Notes under the pieces: generated by a model
What the model was told of the DNA's origin: nothing
Database searches by the model: none
What the model saw: the letters and a program-made list of their open reading frames with translations, nothing else
Translations under genes and position numbers: made by a program
Shown here: positions 51,561 to 59,973 of the stretch, in pieces
How positions within the stretch are numbered: position 1 is the first letter of the stretch
How the letters are laid out: each line of letters starts with the position of its first letter
Assembly: GCF_023701745.1 (NCBI RefSeq)
Contig: NZ_JAJOZB010000001.1
Coordinates: forward strand, 2,858,501 to 2,922,500
Length of the DNA stretch: 64,000 nt
Source: Streptomyces sp. RKAG293
Lineage (GTDB): Bacteria; Actinomycetota; Actinomycetes; Streptomycetales; Streptomycetaceae
Direction: 5' to 3'

Positions 51561-52294
51561 CGGGACCGCTTCCACGAGGAGTCGGTGTCGCCGCTGTCCG
51601 GCGCGTGGTCACGGCGGCCGTGGCCGGGCGGAGTGGCCCGCCGGTAGTCGTCGCTCTGGATGGCCATGGCGCGCGTCTGCGGGTCCCAGGCGTAGACCGT
51701 GCGCTGCTCGTACCCCTCGGAGGGGGTGGGCTCCTGCACGATGAGGTCCCCACCGGCCACCTGGACGGACATCGGCTTCGTCACGGTGGCGAGGATGCGG
51801 GTGAGCACACCGTTGTGGAGCGTGTAGCAGCGCAGTGCGAGGAAGCCGTCGACCATGTCGACACCGAGGACGGCGTCGGCCTTGCCGTCGCCCGTCAGGT
51901 CGTAGTACTCGGGGCTGCGGATCGGGCATCCGGTGCGCCCGGCGGCGCCCGCCTCGCAGGCGGCGGCCTTCGCCGCGGTCTCCTCGTCGAGCGCGTCCGC
52001 GCCGGAGAGTGCGTCAGGAGCGGCGGCCATCTCGGCCTGGATCACGGCGACCGGGTCCACGCTCCTGATGTCCCCTGAGGTCACCTTGGGTATGCCGGGC
52101 ACCGGAACGGGCCGTTCGTTTCCCGAGTCCCCGGGCGGCTCCGTGGCCGGCGGCCGGTTCGGCCACAGCTTGGCGGGGGCGGACGCGACCGGCGTCGGCC
52201 CGGCGCTCTCGGCGTCATTCGTCGCGGAGCACCCGGTCATCAGCACGGCGGCGCCCGTCCCCAGCAGGGCGAGCGCGGTGCGGACGGCGGACAA
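51557..52294 (-). CDS. CseA-like lipoprotein
   Basis: A 245-residue lipoprotein. The signal SAVRTALALLGTGAAVLMTG ends in lipobox MTGC. The mature part has a Pro-rich stretch, DIRSVDPVAVIQAEMAA, the YYDLTGDGKADAVLGVDMVD calcium-like DxDG motif and a C-terminal beta region (RTVYAWDPQTRAMAI). It resembles CseA, the lipoprotein that tunes the CseB/CseC envelope-stress system of Streptomyces. The start TTG at 52294 is behind gggagag. Its tail overlaps the kinase start by 4 bp, so the two form a sensory unit. Confidence 0.8.
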   Translation of the reverse strand: MSAVRTALALLGTGAAVLMTGCSATNDAESAGPTPVASAPAKLWPNRPPATEPPGDSGNERPVPVPGIPKVTSGDIRSVDPVAVIQAEMAAAPDALSGADALDEETAAKAAACEAGAAGRTGCPIRSPEYYDLTGDGKADAVLGVDMVDGFLALRCYTLHNGVLTRILATVTKPMSVQVAGGDLIVQEPTPSEGYEQRTVYAWDPQTRAMAIQSDDYRRATPPGHGRRDHAPDSGDTDSSWKRSR

Positions 52295-52432
52295 GTCTCT
52301 CCCTGCGGCGGTCGGGGGCGGTGGCGGATCGGAGCGCGGATCGGAACATGAATCGGGGCACCGATCGCGATGATCCAGCTCCATTGTCCGACAGCCTCGT
52401 GCCGCGGGCCCGGCGCGGAGGTGTGCCGGTGG

Positions 52433-53164
52433 TCACGCGACCTCCAGCAGGTCCGGCTCGATACCCAGCGTCCGGTGCAGTTCGTCCAGGCCCAGCGGGG
52501 TGACGCGGACGGCCCGGCGGGTGCCGATCCGGGTGGCCCAGCCCCGGTCGAGGACCAGGCGGCACAGCTCGGCGCCGGCCGTGCCGGCCAGGTGGGGGCG
52601 GCGTTCCGTCCAGTCCAGGCAGGGCCGGGCCAGCGGCCGGCGGGAGGGCGGGGCGGGGCTGTCGTACGCGGACAGGTCGGCGCCGAGGCCGGTGAGCCAG
52701 ACCAGTCCCGGCCCGGTGAGGGAGAAGCCGGCGTCCTGGCTCAGCAGGCCGCGCCCGGTCATCGCGTCGGTGATCGCGACCCCGAGCCGGCCGGCCAGAT
52801 GGTCGTAGCAGGTGCGGCCCCTGGCCAGGGCCTGGCCCGCCGAATGGGCGCGCAGCCCGCCGCCGGCCGGCGCCTTCCGCGGGGTGACGTGGGCCGCCAG
52901 GTCCTCGATCATGCGGGCGGTGTCGGGGTCGGCGAGCCGGGCGTAACGGTGTCGGCCCTGCCGCTCCTGGACCAGCAGGCCGCCGTCGACGAGCCGGGTG
53001 AGGTGCTCGCTGATGGTCGACGGCGCCACACCGCAGTGCCGGGCCAGCTCGCCGGACGTCCAGGCGCGGCGGTCGAGCAGGGCCAGACAGACGGAGGCGC
53101 GGGTCTCGTCGGCGAGCAGCGCCGCCAGGGCGGCCAGGGTGGTGGGTGTGCGCGGACCGGTCAT
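52433..53164 (-). CDS. ArsR-family winged-helix regulator
   Basis: A 243-residue regulator. The N-terminal ~80 residues are an ArsR HTH (LAALLADETRASVCLALLDR, WTSGELARHCGVAPSTISEH, LVDGGLLVQERQGRHRYARL). The rest is a domain found in many Streptomyces ArsR proteins, ending TRRAVRVTPLGLDELHRTLG. Metal-binding Cys motifs are not obvious, so the signal is unknown. It is divergent (65-bp gap) from the EamA exporter it probably represses. Starts at 53173 or 53197 are also possible. Confidence 0.88.
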   Translation of the reverse strand: MTGPRTPTTLAALAALLADETRASVCLALLDRRAWTSGELARHCGVAPSTISEHLTRLVDGGLLVQERQGRHRYARLADPDTARMIEDLAAHVTPRKAPAGGGLRAHSAGQALARGRTCYDHLAGRLGVAITDAMTGRGLLSQDAGFSLTGPGLVWLTGLGADLSAYDSPAPPSRRPLARPCLDWTERRPHLAGTAGAELCRLVLDRGWATRIGTRRAVRVTPLGLDELHRTLGIEPDLLEVA

Positions 53165-53229
53165 GCCGCCCATCATCGCCCCGCGACACTTCGGCACCCG
53201 CCGAAACGTCCCGCCCCTACTTTTCCGGC

Positions 53230-54228
53230 ATGGACTTCATGAAAACGCGCGGCGAAAAGGCCCGGGAGCGCTGGTGGGACGCGCTCGTGCTGCTCTCGGT
53301 GATCTGGGGCAGCAGCTTCCTGCTGATGAAGGTGGGTGTGGGCGTCCTGCCGCCCGCCTACGTGACGCTGGTGCGGCTGGTCGTCGGCGCGGTGACGCTG
53401 CTGGTGTGGCTGCGGGCCACCGGCGGCCGGCTGCCGCGCGGCGCCGGGGTGTGGGGGCATCTGGCGGTGACCGGGGCGCTGGTGAACGTCGCGCCGTTCA
53501 CCCTCTTCGCCTGGGGCGAGCAGCGGGTCTCCTCGGTCGTCGCCGGGATCTTCAACGCCGCGACACCGCTGCTGACGATGCTGGTGGTGACCGTGGTCCT
53601 GCCCGGGGAGCGGCCGGGAGCGCGCCGGCTGCTCGGGATGCCGATCGGCTTCGCGGGCGTCCTGGTGGTCCTCGGGGTGTGGCGCGGCGCCGACGGCTCG
53701 GACCTGGCGGGCCAGCTGGCCTGCCTCGCGGCGGCCGGCTGCTACGCGGTGGGCTTCCCGTACGCGCAGCGGTTCCTGGCCGGGCGCCCCGAGTCCACCG
53801 TCTCGCTCTCCGCCGCCCAGGTCGTGGTGGCGACGGTGGAGGCCGCCGCCCTGGCGCCGCTCGTCTCCGGCGGGCTGCCGGCCGCCGGCCCCGACGGCTG
53901 GACGCCGTCCGCCGTCGTCGCCCTGCTGCTGCTCGGCGTGCTCGGCACCGGGGTGGCGTATCTGCTCAACTACCGCATCATCCGCCGCGCGGGAGCCGTG
54001 GCCGCGTCCACCGTCACGTATCTGATGCCGCTGGTCGCGGTGGTGGCAGGGGCGGTGCTGCTGGGCGAGGGCATGACGTGGAACCAGCCGGTGGGGGCGC
54101 TCGTCGTGCTGCTGGGCGTCGCCGTCGGACGGCGGCGCGCGGGGAACGGGACCGGCGCCACGGTGGTCCGCGCCGCCCCGGAAACGCCTCGACCGGCCCG
54201 GGCAACCGCTACTACGCTCGGCCGATGA
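53230..54228 (+). CDS. EamA-family (DMT) transporter
   Basis: A 332-residue protein with ten predicted spans in two EamA repeats: VIWGSSFLLMKVGVGVLPPA at the start of the first, LACLAAAGCYAVGFPYAQRF at the start of the second, and a closing LMPLVAVVAGAVLLGEGMTW. It is a drug/metabolite transporter, probably an exporter; the substrate is unknown. Its stop overlaps the next start (ATGA), coupling it to the LD-carboxypeptidase gene. The ArsR gene opposite likely controls it. Confidence 0.9.
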   Translation: MDFMKTRGEKARERWWDALVLLSVIWGSSFLLMKVGVGVLPPAYVTLVRLVVGAVTLLVWLRATGGRLPRGAGVWGHLAVTGALVNVAPFTLFAWGEQRVSSVVAGIFNAATPLLTMLVVTVVLPGERPGARRLLGMPIGFAGVLVVLGVWRGADGSDLAGQLACLAAAGCYAVGFPYAQRFLAGRPESTVSLSAAQVVVATVEAAALAPLVSGGLPAAGPDGWTPSAVVALLLLGVLGTGVAYLLNYRIIRRAGAVAASTVTYLMPLVAVVAGAVLLGEGMTWNQPVGALVVLLGVAVGRRRAGNGTGATVVRAAPETPRPARATATTLGR

Positions 54229-55274
54229 CCAGCCCCCGGTACCCCGCCAAACCACGTCCCGGCGACCGCGTCGCGGTGCTCTCCCCGTCGTCCGGCCTGC
54301 CGGGCCTGCTGCCGCTGCCGTTCGAACTCGGCCTGAACCGGCTGGAGAAGGAGTTCGGCCTGCGGGTCGTGGAGTATCCGGCGACCCGGAGGATGGGCTC
54401 CACCGCGCGGGAGCGGGCCGCCGATCTGCATGCCGCGTTCGCCGATCCGGACATCAAGGCCGTGATCGCGAGCATCGGCGGCGACGACCAGATCACCGTA
54501 CTGCCGTACCTGGACGACGAGTTGATCCGCACGAACCCCAAGCCGTTCTTCGGCTGGAGCGACAACACCTGCCTGCTGCACCACCTGTACGGGCTCGGCA
54601 TCGTCGGCTACCACGGCGGCTCGGTGATGGTGGAGTTCGGGCGGCCCGGGGCCATGCACCCGGTGACGGCGGACTCGCTGCGGGCCGCCCTGTTCACCTC
54701 GGGCGAGTACGAGCTGGCGCCGGTCGGTGAGTTCAACGAGGTCAACGGGGACTGGGCCGATCCGGCGACCTTCGACAAGACGCCGCGGATGACGCCCTGC
54801 GAGGGCTGGACCTGGCACCGGCCGGATCGCGTCGTGGACGGCACGAGCTGGGGCGGGAACGTGGAGATCCTGTCGTGGCTGCTGATGGCGGGACGGGAGA
54901 CGGCGCCGGCCGGGAGCCACCGGGGCCAGGTGCTCTTCCTGGAGACGTCGGAGGAGATGCCGCCGGCGGTGGAGGTCTACCGGATCCTGCGGAACATGGG
55001 CGAGCGCGGGCTGCTGCGGCAGTTCCCCGCGCTGCTGATGGGACGCGCCAAGGCCTGGAGCATCGGCCGGCCCGACCAGCTCGACACGGCGGGCCGGGAG
55101 CGCTTCCGCGCCGATCAACGGGCCGCGGTCCTGCGGGCGCTGGCGGAGTACGCGCCGGAGGCGATGGCGGTCTTCGACGTGGACCTCGGGCACACCGACC
55201 CGCAGGTCGTCATCCCGTACGGCGGGCGGATCCGGGTCGACGGACCCGCCCGGCGCATCACGGTCGGCTACTGA
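54225..55274 (+). CDS. S66-family LD-carboxypeptidase
   Basis: A 349-residue serine peptidase of family S66 (LD-carboxypeptidase A/MccF type), which cuts L,D bonds of murein tetrapeptides or peptide-nucleotide antibiotics. The opening RPGDRVAVLSPSSGLPG, the nucleophile Ser in FFGWSDNTCLLHHL, the Glu region LFLETSEEMPPAVEVYRILR and the His region VDLGHTDPQVVIPYG make up the Ser-Glu-His triad. There is no signal peptide, so it acts in the cytosol. The gene is translationally coupled to the EamA transporter. MccF-like self-protection is one possible role. Confidence 0.88.
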   Translation: MTSPRYPAKPRPGDRVAVLSPSSGLPGLLPLPFELGLNRLEKEFGLRVVEYPATRRMGSTARERAADLHAAFADPDIKAVIASIGGDDQITVLPYLDDELIRTNPKPFFGWSDNTCLLHHLYGLGIVGYHGGSVMVEFGRPGAMHPVTADSLRAALFTSGEYELAPVGEFNEVNGDWADPATFDKTPRMTPCEGWTWHRPDRVVDGTSWGGNVEILSWLLMAGRETAPAGSHRGQVLFLETSEEMPPAVEVYRILRNMGERGLLRQFPALLMGRAKAWSIGRPDQLDTAGRERFRADQRAAVLRALAEYAPEAMAVFDVDLGHTDPQVVIPYGGRIRVDGPARRITVGY

Positions 55275-55289
55275 GTCGGGTACTGAGTC

Positions 55290-55391
55290 GGCTCCTTGGT
55301 CGGCTCATGCGTCGACTCATGCGTTGACTCATGCGTCGGCTCCTGCGTCATGCCGCTCCGAGCCGTGCCCGAGCCGTGCCCGAGCGGTGCC
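55290..55391. repeat. 12-bp and 11-bp tandem repeats between S66 and oxidoreductase genes
   Basis: Five 12-bp units of ggctcatgcgtc type (55290-55349) are followed, after nine bases, by three 11-bp units cgagccgtgcc (55359-55391). They fill the gap between the two convergent genes. Confidence 0.8.
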
Positions 55392-55393
55392 GC

Positions 55394-56428
55394 TCATCCG
55401 GCGGCCACATCGATGAGGACCTTGCCGACCGCGTTGTTCTCGACGGCCGCATGCGCGTCGCCCGTCTTCTCCAGCGGGAAGCGGTGCAGCGGCAGCCCGG
55501 CGTCCTCGCCCACGCGCAGCGCGCCGTCCGCGACGGCGGCCGACACGTCGGCGACGGCGTCGGCCTTCGCACGCTCGGGGACGGTGTAGACGAGGACGCC
55601 CTGCCAGCGCAGGTTGGGCACCATCGCCTGCCGGACCGGGACGGTGATCTCGTCGCCGCCGTTGTTGGCGTAGAACGCGATGACCGCGTTCGGCGCGGCG
55701 ACGGCGTGGTCGATGACGGCGTTCACGGCGGGGGCGACCTCGACGATGATGTCGACGCCGTCGGGCACCAGCAGCCGGATCGTCGCGGCGGCGTCCTGGG
55801 TGCGGTAGTCGATGACGTGGTGGGCGCCGGCGGCACGGGCGAGTTCGGCCTTCCGGGTGCTGCTGACCGTCGTCACCACCGTGGCTCCGGCCCAGCGTGC
55901 CAGCTGGATCGCCGCGTTGCCGACCGCGCCCGCGCCGCCCGCGACCAGCACGGTGCGGCCGTCGAGGGAGCCGGGGGCGAGGCGGTCGGGGCCGCCGTCC
56001 GCGAGCGTGAGGGTGCGGTGTGCGGTCAGCGCCGGGATGCCGAGGCTCGCGCCGAGGTCGAAGGACGCCTCGTCGGGCAGGAACACGGCCTGCCGGTCCG
56101 GGAGCACCACGTACTCCTGCGCGGTGCCCTCGCTGCGCTGCCAGGCCGCCTCCCAGATCCACACCCGCTGTCCGACGCGCTCGGCCGCGACGCCCTCGCC
56201 CACCGCGTCGATCACCCCGGCGCCGTCCTGGTTCGGCACCTGCTCGGTACCGCCGGCCGGGCCGCCCGTCGCGCCCTGGCGCGACTTCCAGTCCGTGGGA
56301 TTGACGCCCGAGACATGGACCCTGACCCGGACCTCCCCGGGTCCCGGCGCCGGAATCGGCCGCTCGGTCAGGGACAGTACGTCCGGTCCGCCGCTGCTTG
56401 TGTGAACGATTGCCTTCATAGCCGTCAT
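55394..56428 (-). CDS. Zinc-independent quinone-oxidoreductase-like MDR protein
   Basis: A 344-residue medium-chain dehydrogenase/reductase of the NADPH:quinone reductase type. Seen are the N-terminal GVNPTDWKSRQGA and VPNQDGAGVIDAVGEGV motifs, the nucleotide-binding VLVAGGAGAVGNAAIQLARW (AxxGxxG) and a C-terminal GDAHAAVENNAVGKVLIDV. The catalytic Cys/His zinc ligands of alcohol dehydrogenases are missing, as usual for this subgroup. NADPH is the likely cofactor; the substrate is unknown. Alternative start ATG three codons in. Confidence 0.9.
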   Translation of the reverse strand: MTAMKAIVHTSSGGPDVLSLTERPIPAPGPGEVRVRVHVSGVNPTDWKSRQGATGGPAGGTEQVPNQDGAGVIDAVGEGVAAERVGQRVWIWEAAWQRSEGTAQEYVVLPDRQAVFLPDEASFDLGASLGIPALTAHRTLTLADGGPDRLAPGSLDGRTVLVAGGAGAVGNAAIQLARWAGATVVTTVSSTRKAELARAAGAHHVIDYRTQDAAATIRLLVPDGVDIIVEVAPAVNAVIDHAVAAPNAVIAFYANNGGDEITVPVRQAMVPNLRWQGVLVYTVPERAKADAVADVSAAVADGALRVGEDAGLPLHRFPLEKTGDAHAAVENNAVGKVLIDVAAG

Positions 56429-56640
56429 ACCCGGTTACAAGGCCCGGAGCCCGCGGCTTCTTCCCGCGATCCGGCGTCATAGGGCCTCCGCGAGGGCTCC
56501 ATAGGGCGGATTCCCGCCATCCGCTTGATCCGCCGACCGCGAAAGACCGTGGTGTCCGGGGCCCGGCGAGTGATCCTGGCCGAAGATCCCGCCGAGATCC
56601 CGTCGCGGGGTCCCCGACCCTGAGCGAAGAAGGATGCCCG

Positions 56641-56955
56641 ATGACCGTCGAATACATCCGCTACCGCATCACCGACCCCGAACGCCGTCCCGCATTCGAG
56701 AAGGCGTACACGACCGCCGCCGAGCAGCTGGACCTCGCGCCGCAGTGTCTGGGCTACGAGCTCTCGCACGGCGTCGAGGAGTCCGACCGCTACGTCCTGC
56801 GGATCGAGTGGACCTCGGTGGAGGCCCATGAGCAGGGCTTTCGCGGTGGACCGCAGTTCCCGCCGTTCCTGGCCGCGATCCGCCCGTACATCGGCGACAT
56901 CGAGGAGATGAAGCACTACGAGCGCACCTCCGTGGTCTCCGGGGACCGGGCATGA
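56641..56955 (+). CDS. Antibiotic-biosynthesis-monooxygenase-fold protein
   Basis: A 104-residue dimeric alpha+beta-barrel (ABM) protein: TVEYIRYRITDPERRPAFEK, LGYELSHGVEESDRYVLRIE and WTSVEAHEQGFRGGPQFPPF. ABM proteins oxidise phenols, degrade haem or just bind small ligands. The ATGA overlap with the truncated haemoglobin gene downstream suggests a joint role in haem, oxygen or NO chemistry, but no catalytic residues were identified. Confidence 0.87.
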   Translation: MTVEYIRYRITDPERRPAFEKAYTTAAEQLDLAPQCLGYELSHGVEESDRYVLRIEWTSVEAHEQGFRGGPQFPPFLAAIRPYIGDIEEMKHYERTSVVSGDRA

Positions 56956-57443
56956 GCGCCGGGGCGGCCGCGTCCGGCGGCACGAACGGGGGCGCGGAGC
57001 GCGGCGGTTTCTACGAGGCGCTGGGCGGTATCGACGGCCTGCGCCGGCTGACCGAGTCCTTCTACGCGGTGGTCCGCGCCGATCGGCTGCTCGCGCCGGT
57101 CTTCGCGCACTTCACCCCGACGCATGTCGAGCATGTCGCGGTGTGGATGTCCGAGGTCTTCGGCGGCCCGGCCGGCTACACCGCCGAGCTGGGCGGCCAC
57201 CCCGGGCTGATCCGCAACCACCTGGGGCTGTCCATCACGGAGGAACAGCGCGCCCGCTGGGCCGAGTTGATGATCGCCACGGCCGCGAAGGAACTGCCCG
57301 ACGACGAGCTGCTGCAGCAGCGCTTCGCCGAGTACATCGAGTGGGGGACGCGGATCGCGCGGTCGGTCTCGCAGCCGGGCGTCGAACCGGGCAACCCGGG
57401 TCCGGTGCCGCAGTGGGGCTGGGACGGACTGAAGAAGCACTAG
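56952..57443 (+). CDS. Truncated haemoglobin
   Basis: A 163-residue protein with a ~125-residue trHb core after a Gly/Ala-rich N-terminus: FYEALGGIDGLRRLTESFYA, DRLLAPVFAHFTPTHVEHVA (proximal His region), MSEVFGGPAGYTAELGGHPG and WAELMIATAAKEL. The pattern fits group II (trHbO-like) globins that bind O2/NO. It starts at 56952, overlapping the ABM stop. The C-terminal 30 residues (SQPGVEPGNPGPVPQWGWDG) are a family extension. Confidence 0.9.
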   Translation: MSAGAAASGGTNGGAERGGFYEALGGIDGLRRLTESFYAVVRADRLLAPVFAHFTPTHVEHVAVWMSEVFGGPAGYTAELGGHPGLIRNHLGLSITEEQRARWAELMIATAAKELPDDELLQQRFAEYIEWGTRIARSVSQPGVEPGNPGPVPQWGWDGLKKH

Positions 57444-57460
57444 GCCGTTCCCGGCAGAGC

Positions 57461-57895
57461 CTAGGACCGGGAAGACGCCGCCGTGAACAGTCCGCCGGCG
57501 GGCTGCGCGGTGTTGTACAGCGGCTCCGGGGCGAAGTCGGCGGCCTCGGGTTCCGGCAGGACGACGGCTCCGGCGCTCGGTGTGATGCGGGGCCGGCGCG
57601 GGGAGCGGTCGCCGGACGCACCGCCGTGTCCGCGGTGCACCAGGAGGCCGTTGACCGGGTCGGGTGCGGCGTCGAGCGCGGCCAGTGTGCCGGGCAGCTG
57701 CCGCCAGGACTCCCACTGCCATTCCTCGCGGAAGCGGACCTCGAGCACGACGCCCCAGGAGTGGGCATGCCACTCCCAGCTCAACGCGCCGTTGGTGACC
57801 GCCGATTCAATGAGCGACTCCGCATGGGCGTCGCGCCACTGTGCGGCGGAGGTCCTGGCGTTGAGGATCTCGATCGACCACCAGTCCGCAGCCAT
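57461..57895 (-). CDS. Hypothetical protein
   Basis: A 144-residue cytosolic protein starting MAADWWSIEILNARTSAAQW, with DAHAESLIESAVTNGALSWE, WHAHSWGVVLEVRFREEWQW and a Pro-rich tail. I know it only as a conserved Streptomyces protein of unknown function. The start at 57895 is chosen by conservation of the MAADWWSIEI type; an upstream ATG at 57913 is also in frame. It is convergent with the globin gene. Confidence 0.7.
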   Translation of the reverse strand: MAADWWSIEILNARTSAAQWRDAHAESLIESAVTNGALSWEWHAHSWGVVLEVRFREEWQWESWRQLPGTLAALDAAPDPVNGLLVHRGHGGASGDRSPRRPRITPSAGAVVLPEPEAADFAPEPLYNTAQPAGGLFTAASSRS

Positions 57896-57936
57896 GCCTT
57901 CGACGATAGACACGCGGGCGGCGGAGGGCTAGGGCC

Positions 57937-57978
57937 TGTCGTCTGGATCTCCGCGGCGTCGCGGAGATCCAGACGACA
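57937..57978. terminator. 19-bp perfect hairpin
   Basis: A perfect 19-bp stem (tgtcgtctggatctccgcg) with loop gcgt lies between two minus-strand genes and extends weakly to ctaggg...ccctag outside. It lies 68 bases beyond the stop of the Gfo/Idh/MocA gene, fitting a terminator; such long perfect stems also occur as dispersed repeats in Streptomyces. Confidence 0.75.
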
Positions 57979-58045
57979 GACCCTAGGCCCGGAGGGTCGT
58001 CGGCCGGGCGGGTTGCCTGTTGCAACCCGCCCGGCCTCCGCTCCG

Positions 58046-58933
58046 TCAGCGCTTGCCGAGCGCTTCCTCCACCAAAGCGAGTGTCTCGGTGACGCGCAGC
58101 GCGAAGCGCGCGTCGCAGGGGTGGGGTTGTCCGGTGCGGGCGGCGGTGATCAGGGCGTCGGTGGCGTTCCGCAGCGCCTCCACCGGGCCCTCGCCGAGTT
58201 CGGGGAGCGTGCGCACGCCGCGCTCACCGCGCAGCTCGACGGTGACTCCGGCGGCCGGTTCCGGCGCTGTCAGGCTGAGGGTGGCCGTGCTGGCCGACCC
58301 GCCCGCGTGGCGCAGCGCCACATGGACGGTGTCGCCGCTGCCGCTGACGGCCGCGACATCGGTGACATCGCCGAACACCGGCAGGAGGACGGACAGGGCA
58401 TGCGGTCCGACGTCCCACAGCGCGCCCTTCTCGCGGCGCCACGGGGAGGCCGCGAACGGGCTGTCGCCGCCGGCGAAGACCGAGCCGAGCCAGTCGGCGC
58501 GGCCGGTGAACCAGCCGCCCGCGGCGGCCTGCTCGTCGACCCACTCCCCCGTCGTCCGGTCGAAGCGGACGGTGAAGAAGACGACGGACGCGACGCCGGA
58601 CGCCTCGGCTGCCTCGACGACCGCGCGGGCCTCGCCGACGGTCGCCGCGAGCGGCTTGTCGAGCAGCAGATGGCGGCCGGCCGCGGCGGCGCGGGCGGCC
58701 AGCGGGGCCTGGACGTCGGGGGGCAGCGCGATCGCGACGGCGTCCACGTCCGCGATCAGGGCGTCCACGTCGTCATAGGCGCGGGTGTCGAAGCGCGCCG
58801 CCAGGTCGGCCGCGGCCTCGGGCCTGCGGCCCCATACGCCGGTGAACTCGACCCCGGGGTGGGCGCTCAGGGCGGGCGCGTGGGCGATCTCCGCCCAGGG
58901 GCCGGTGCCCAGCAGTCCGACGCGGAACGTCAT
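58046..58933 (-). CDS. Gfo/Idh/MocA-family oxidoreductase
   Basis: A 295-residue NAD(P)-dependent dehydrogenase. It has the N-terminal Rossmann motif VGLLGTGPWAEIAHAPALSA and the EKP-like catalytic lysine region (LLLDKPLAATVGEARAVVEA), followed by the beta-sheet substrate domain (RTGEWVDEQAA, SPWRREKGALWDVGPHALSV). Members act on sugars, inositols or related polyols; the substrate is unknown. The start at 58933 overlaps the stop of the tautomerase gene (ATGA), making a two-gene operon. Confidence 0.9.
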   Translation of the reverse strand: MTFRVGLLGTGPWAEIAHAPALSAHPGVEFTGVWGRRPEAAADLAARFDTRAYDDVDALIADVDAVAIALPPDVQAPLAARAAAAGRHLLLDKPLAATVGEARAVVEAAEASGVASVVFFTVRFDRTTGEWVDEQAAAGGWFTGRADWLGSVFAGGDSPFAASPWRREKGALWDVGPHALSVLLPVFGDVTDVAAVSGSGDTVHVALRHAGGSASTATLSLTAPEPAAGVTVELRGERGVRTLPELGEGPVEALRNATDALITAARTGQPHPCDARFALRVTETLALVEEALGKR

Positions 58934-59289
58934 GAGGAGTGCCGCTGGTAGCTGGCGCGGTCGAGGTCACGGATCTCGACGGAGCTGTGGACGGTCAGGC
59001 CGGGCGTCGCGGCGGTGTGCTCGCGGACGAGCGCGAGCACCGCGGTGCTCAGCTCCAGCTTGGTCCCGGGGGTGCGGCCGTCCAGCAGCGCGACCTGGAT
59101 GTGGATCATCGCCTCGTCGGTCCCGCCGTCCGAGATGACGATCTCGTCCAGCGGGCGGAAGCGGGTCTTGCAGCCGGACACCTGCGCGTCCGCGATCTTG
59201 GCGACCAGCGGGTGCAGGGCCTGTGCGAAGCCCTGGCGGTCGAAGGTGTCGGTGAGGGTGGCGGAGTAGTCCACGGCTATGTGCGGCAT
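58930..59289 (-). CDS. 5-carboxymethyl-2-hydroxymuconate isomerase-like tautomerase
   Basis: A 119-residue protein of the CHMI/tautomerase superfamily. The chain begins with Met-Pro (PHIAVDYSAT), so Pro would be the N-terminal catalytic residue after Met removal. RFRPLDEIVISDGGTDEAMI and TALDGRTPGTKLELS-type segments follow. In the homoprotocatechuate pathway the enzyme moves a double bond. No other catabolic gene is adjacent, so its role beside the dehydrogenase is open. Confidence 0.83.
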   Translation of the reverse strand: MPHIAVDYSATLTDTFDRQGFAQALHPLVAKIADAQVSGCKTRFRPLDEIVISDGGTDEAMIHIQVALLDGRTPGTKLELSTAVLALVREHTAATPGLTVHSSVEIRDLDRASYQRHSS

Positions 59290-59319
59290 GTCGGCAGCCT
59301 ACTCAGCGATGATGGGCCG

Positions 59320-59961
59320 ATGCCCGCCATTGATCTCCTCGGACGCCGCCCCAGAACCTCTGGAGGCCGCCCCGGCACCCGGTCGCCCGCCCGCAGGGCG
59401 CCCTGGGCGGCCTCGGCCTATGTGGCCGCCGTGCAGTCCGGCGCGTACATCCTGCGGCCGTTGCCGGAGGCGGACCGTGAGGCGGTGCTGCGCGCGCACT
59501 CCACCAATGTCGACAATCTGCGGGCCGGTCGCTGGCACACCCTCCTGACCAGTGCTTTTCTCGTGGAACGGCCGCTCGATCCGGCGTACGGGGCGATACT
59601 GCTCGGCGTTCTGGGCGGGGCCGAGGCCGTCTGGGGGTCGCGCCGGACGGCCGCGGTGTTCGCGGTCGGCCACCTCGGGGCGAGCCTGTTGGTATACGGC
59701 GGGCTCCGCGCGACGGACGCCTCGAAGGAGACCCGGTCGGCGGTGGACGTCGGAGCCAGCTACGGCCTGAACGCGGTGCTCGGGGCCGCCGCCGTCTCGC
59801 TCCCGCACCGCGCCGCACGGGCGGTGGCCGCGGCCGGTGTGCTGGGTCTCGTCGTGCGACCCCTGGTGCGGGAGGGGCGGACGTTCACCGACGCCGGACA
59901 TCTGGCGGCGCTACTGCTCGGTCTGGGCGCAGGTCGCACGGGTGCGTTCACACGGGGTTAA
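59320..59961 (+). CDS. Rhomboid-like membrane protein
   Basis: A 213-residue protein. A basic N-terminus (PAIDLLGRRPRTSGGRPGTR) is followed by hydrophobic spans, with RPLPEADREAVLRAHSTNVD and NLRAGRWHTLLTSAFLVERP between the first two; this matches the 'rhomboid-like' family. GHLGASLLVYGGLR and a DVGASYGLNAVLGAAAVSLP segment follow; the latter holds the GxS-type position (GAS). Activity is uncertain. It is followed by the glnII promoter region. Confidence 0.78.
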   Translation: MPAIDLLGRRPRTSGGRPGTRSPARRAPWAASAYVAAVQSGAYILRPLPEADREAVLRAHSTNVDNLRAGRWHTLLTSAFLVERPLDPAYGAILLGVLGGAEAVWGSRRTAAVFAVGHLGASLLVYGGLRATDASKETRSAVDVGASYGLNAVLGAAAVSLPHRAARAVAAAGVLGLVVRPLVREGRTFTDAGHLAALLLGLGAGRTGAFTRG

Positions 59962-59973
59962 CACAAGGGACAC
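59958..59973 (+). promoter_or_regulatory. Possible GlnR half-box pair before glnII
   Basis: ttaac (59958-59962), six bases, gacac (59969-59973) matches one a/b pair of the GlnR pattern 122 bp before glnII. It overlaps the stop codon of the rhomboid-like gene. The second pair expected 11 bp further on (59980, 59991) does not match, so the call is weak. Confidence 0.4.

Noticed and set aside
55275..55393. C-terminal extension of the S66 peptidase through the tandem repeats
   Set aside because: The reading frame stops at 55274 after the conserved C-terminus; the repeat translations are in other frames.
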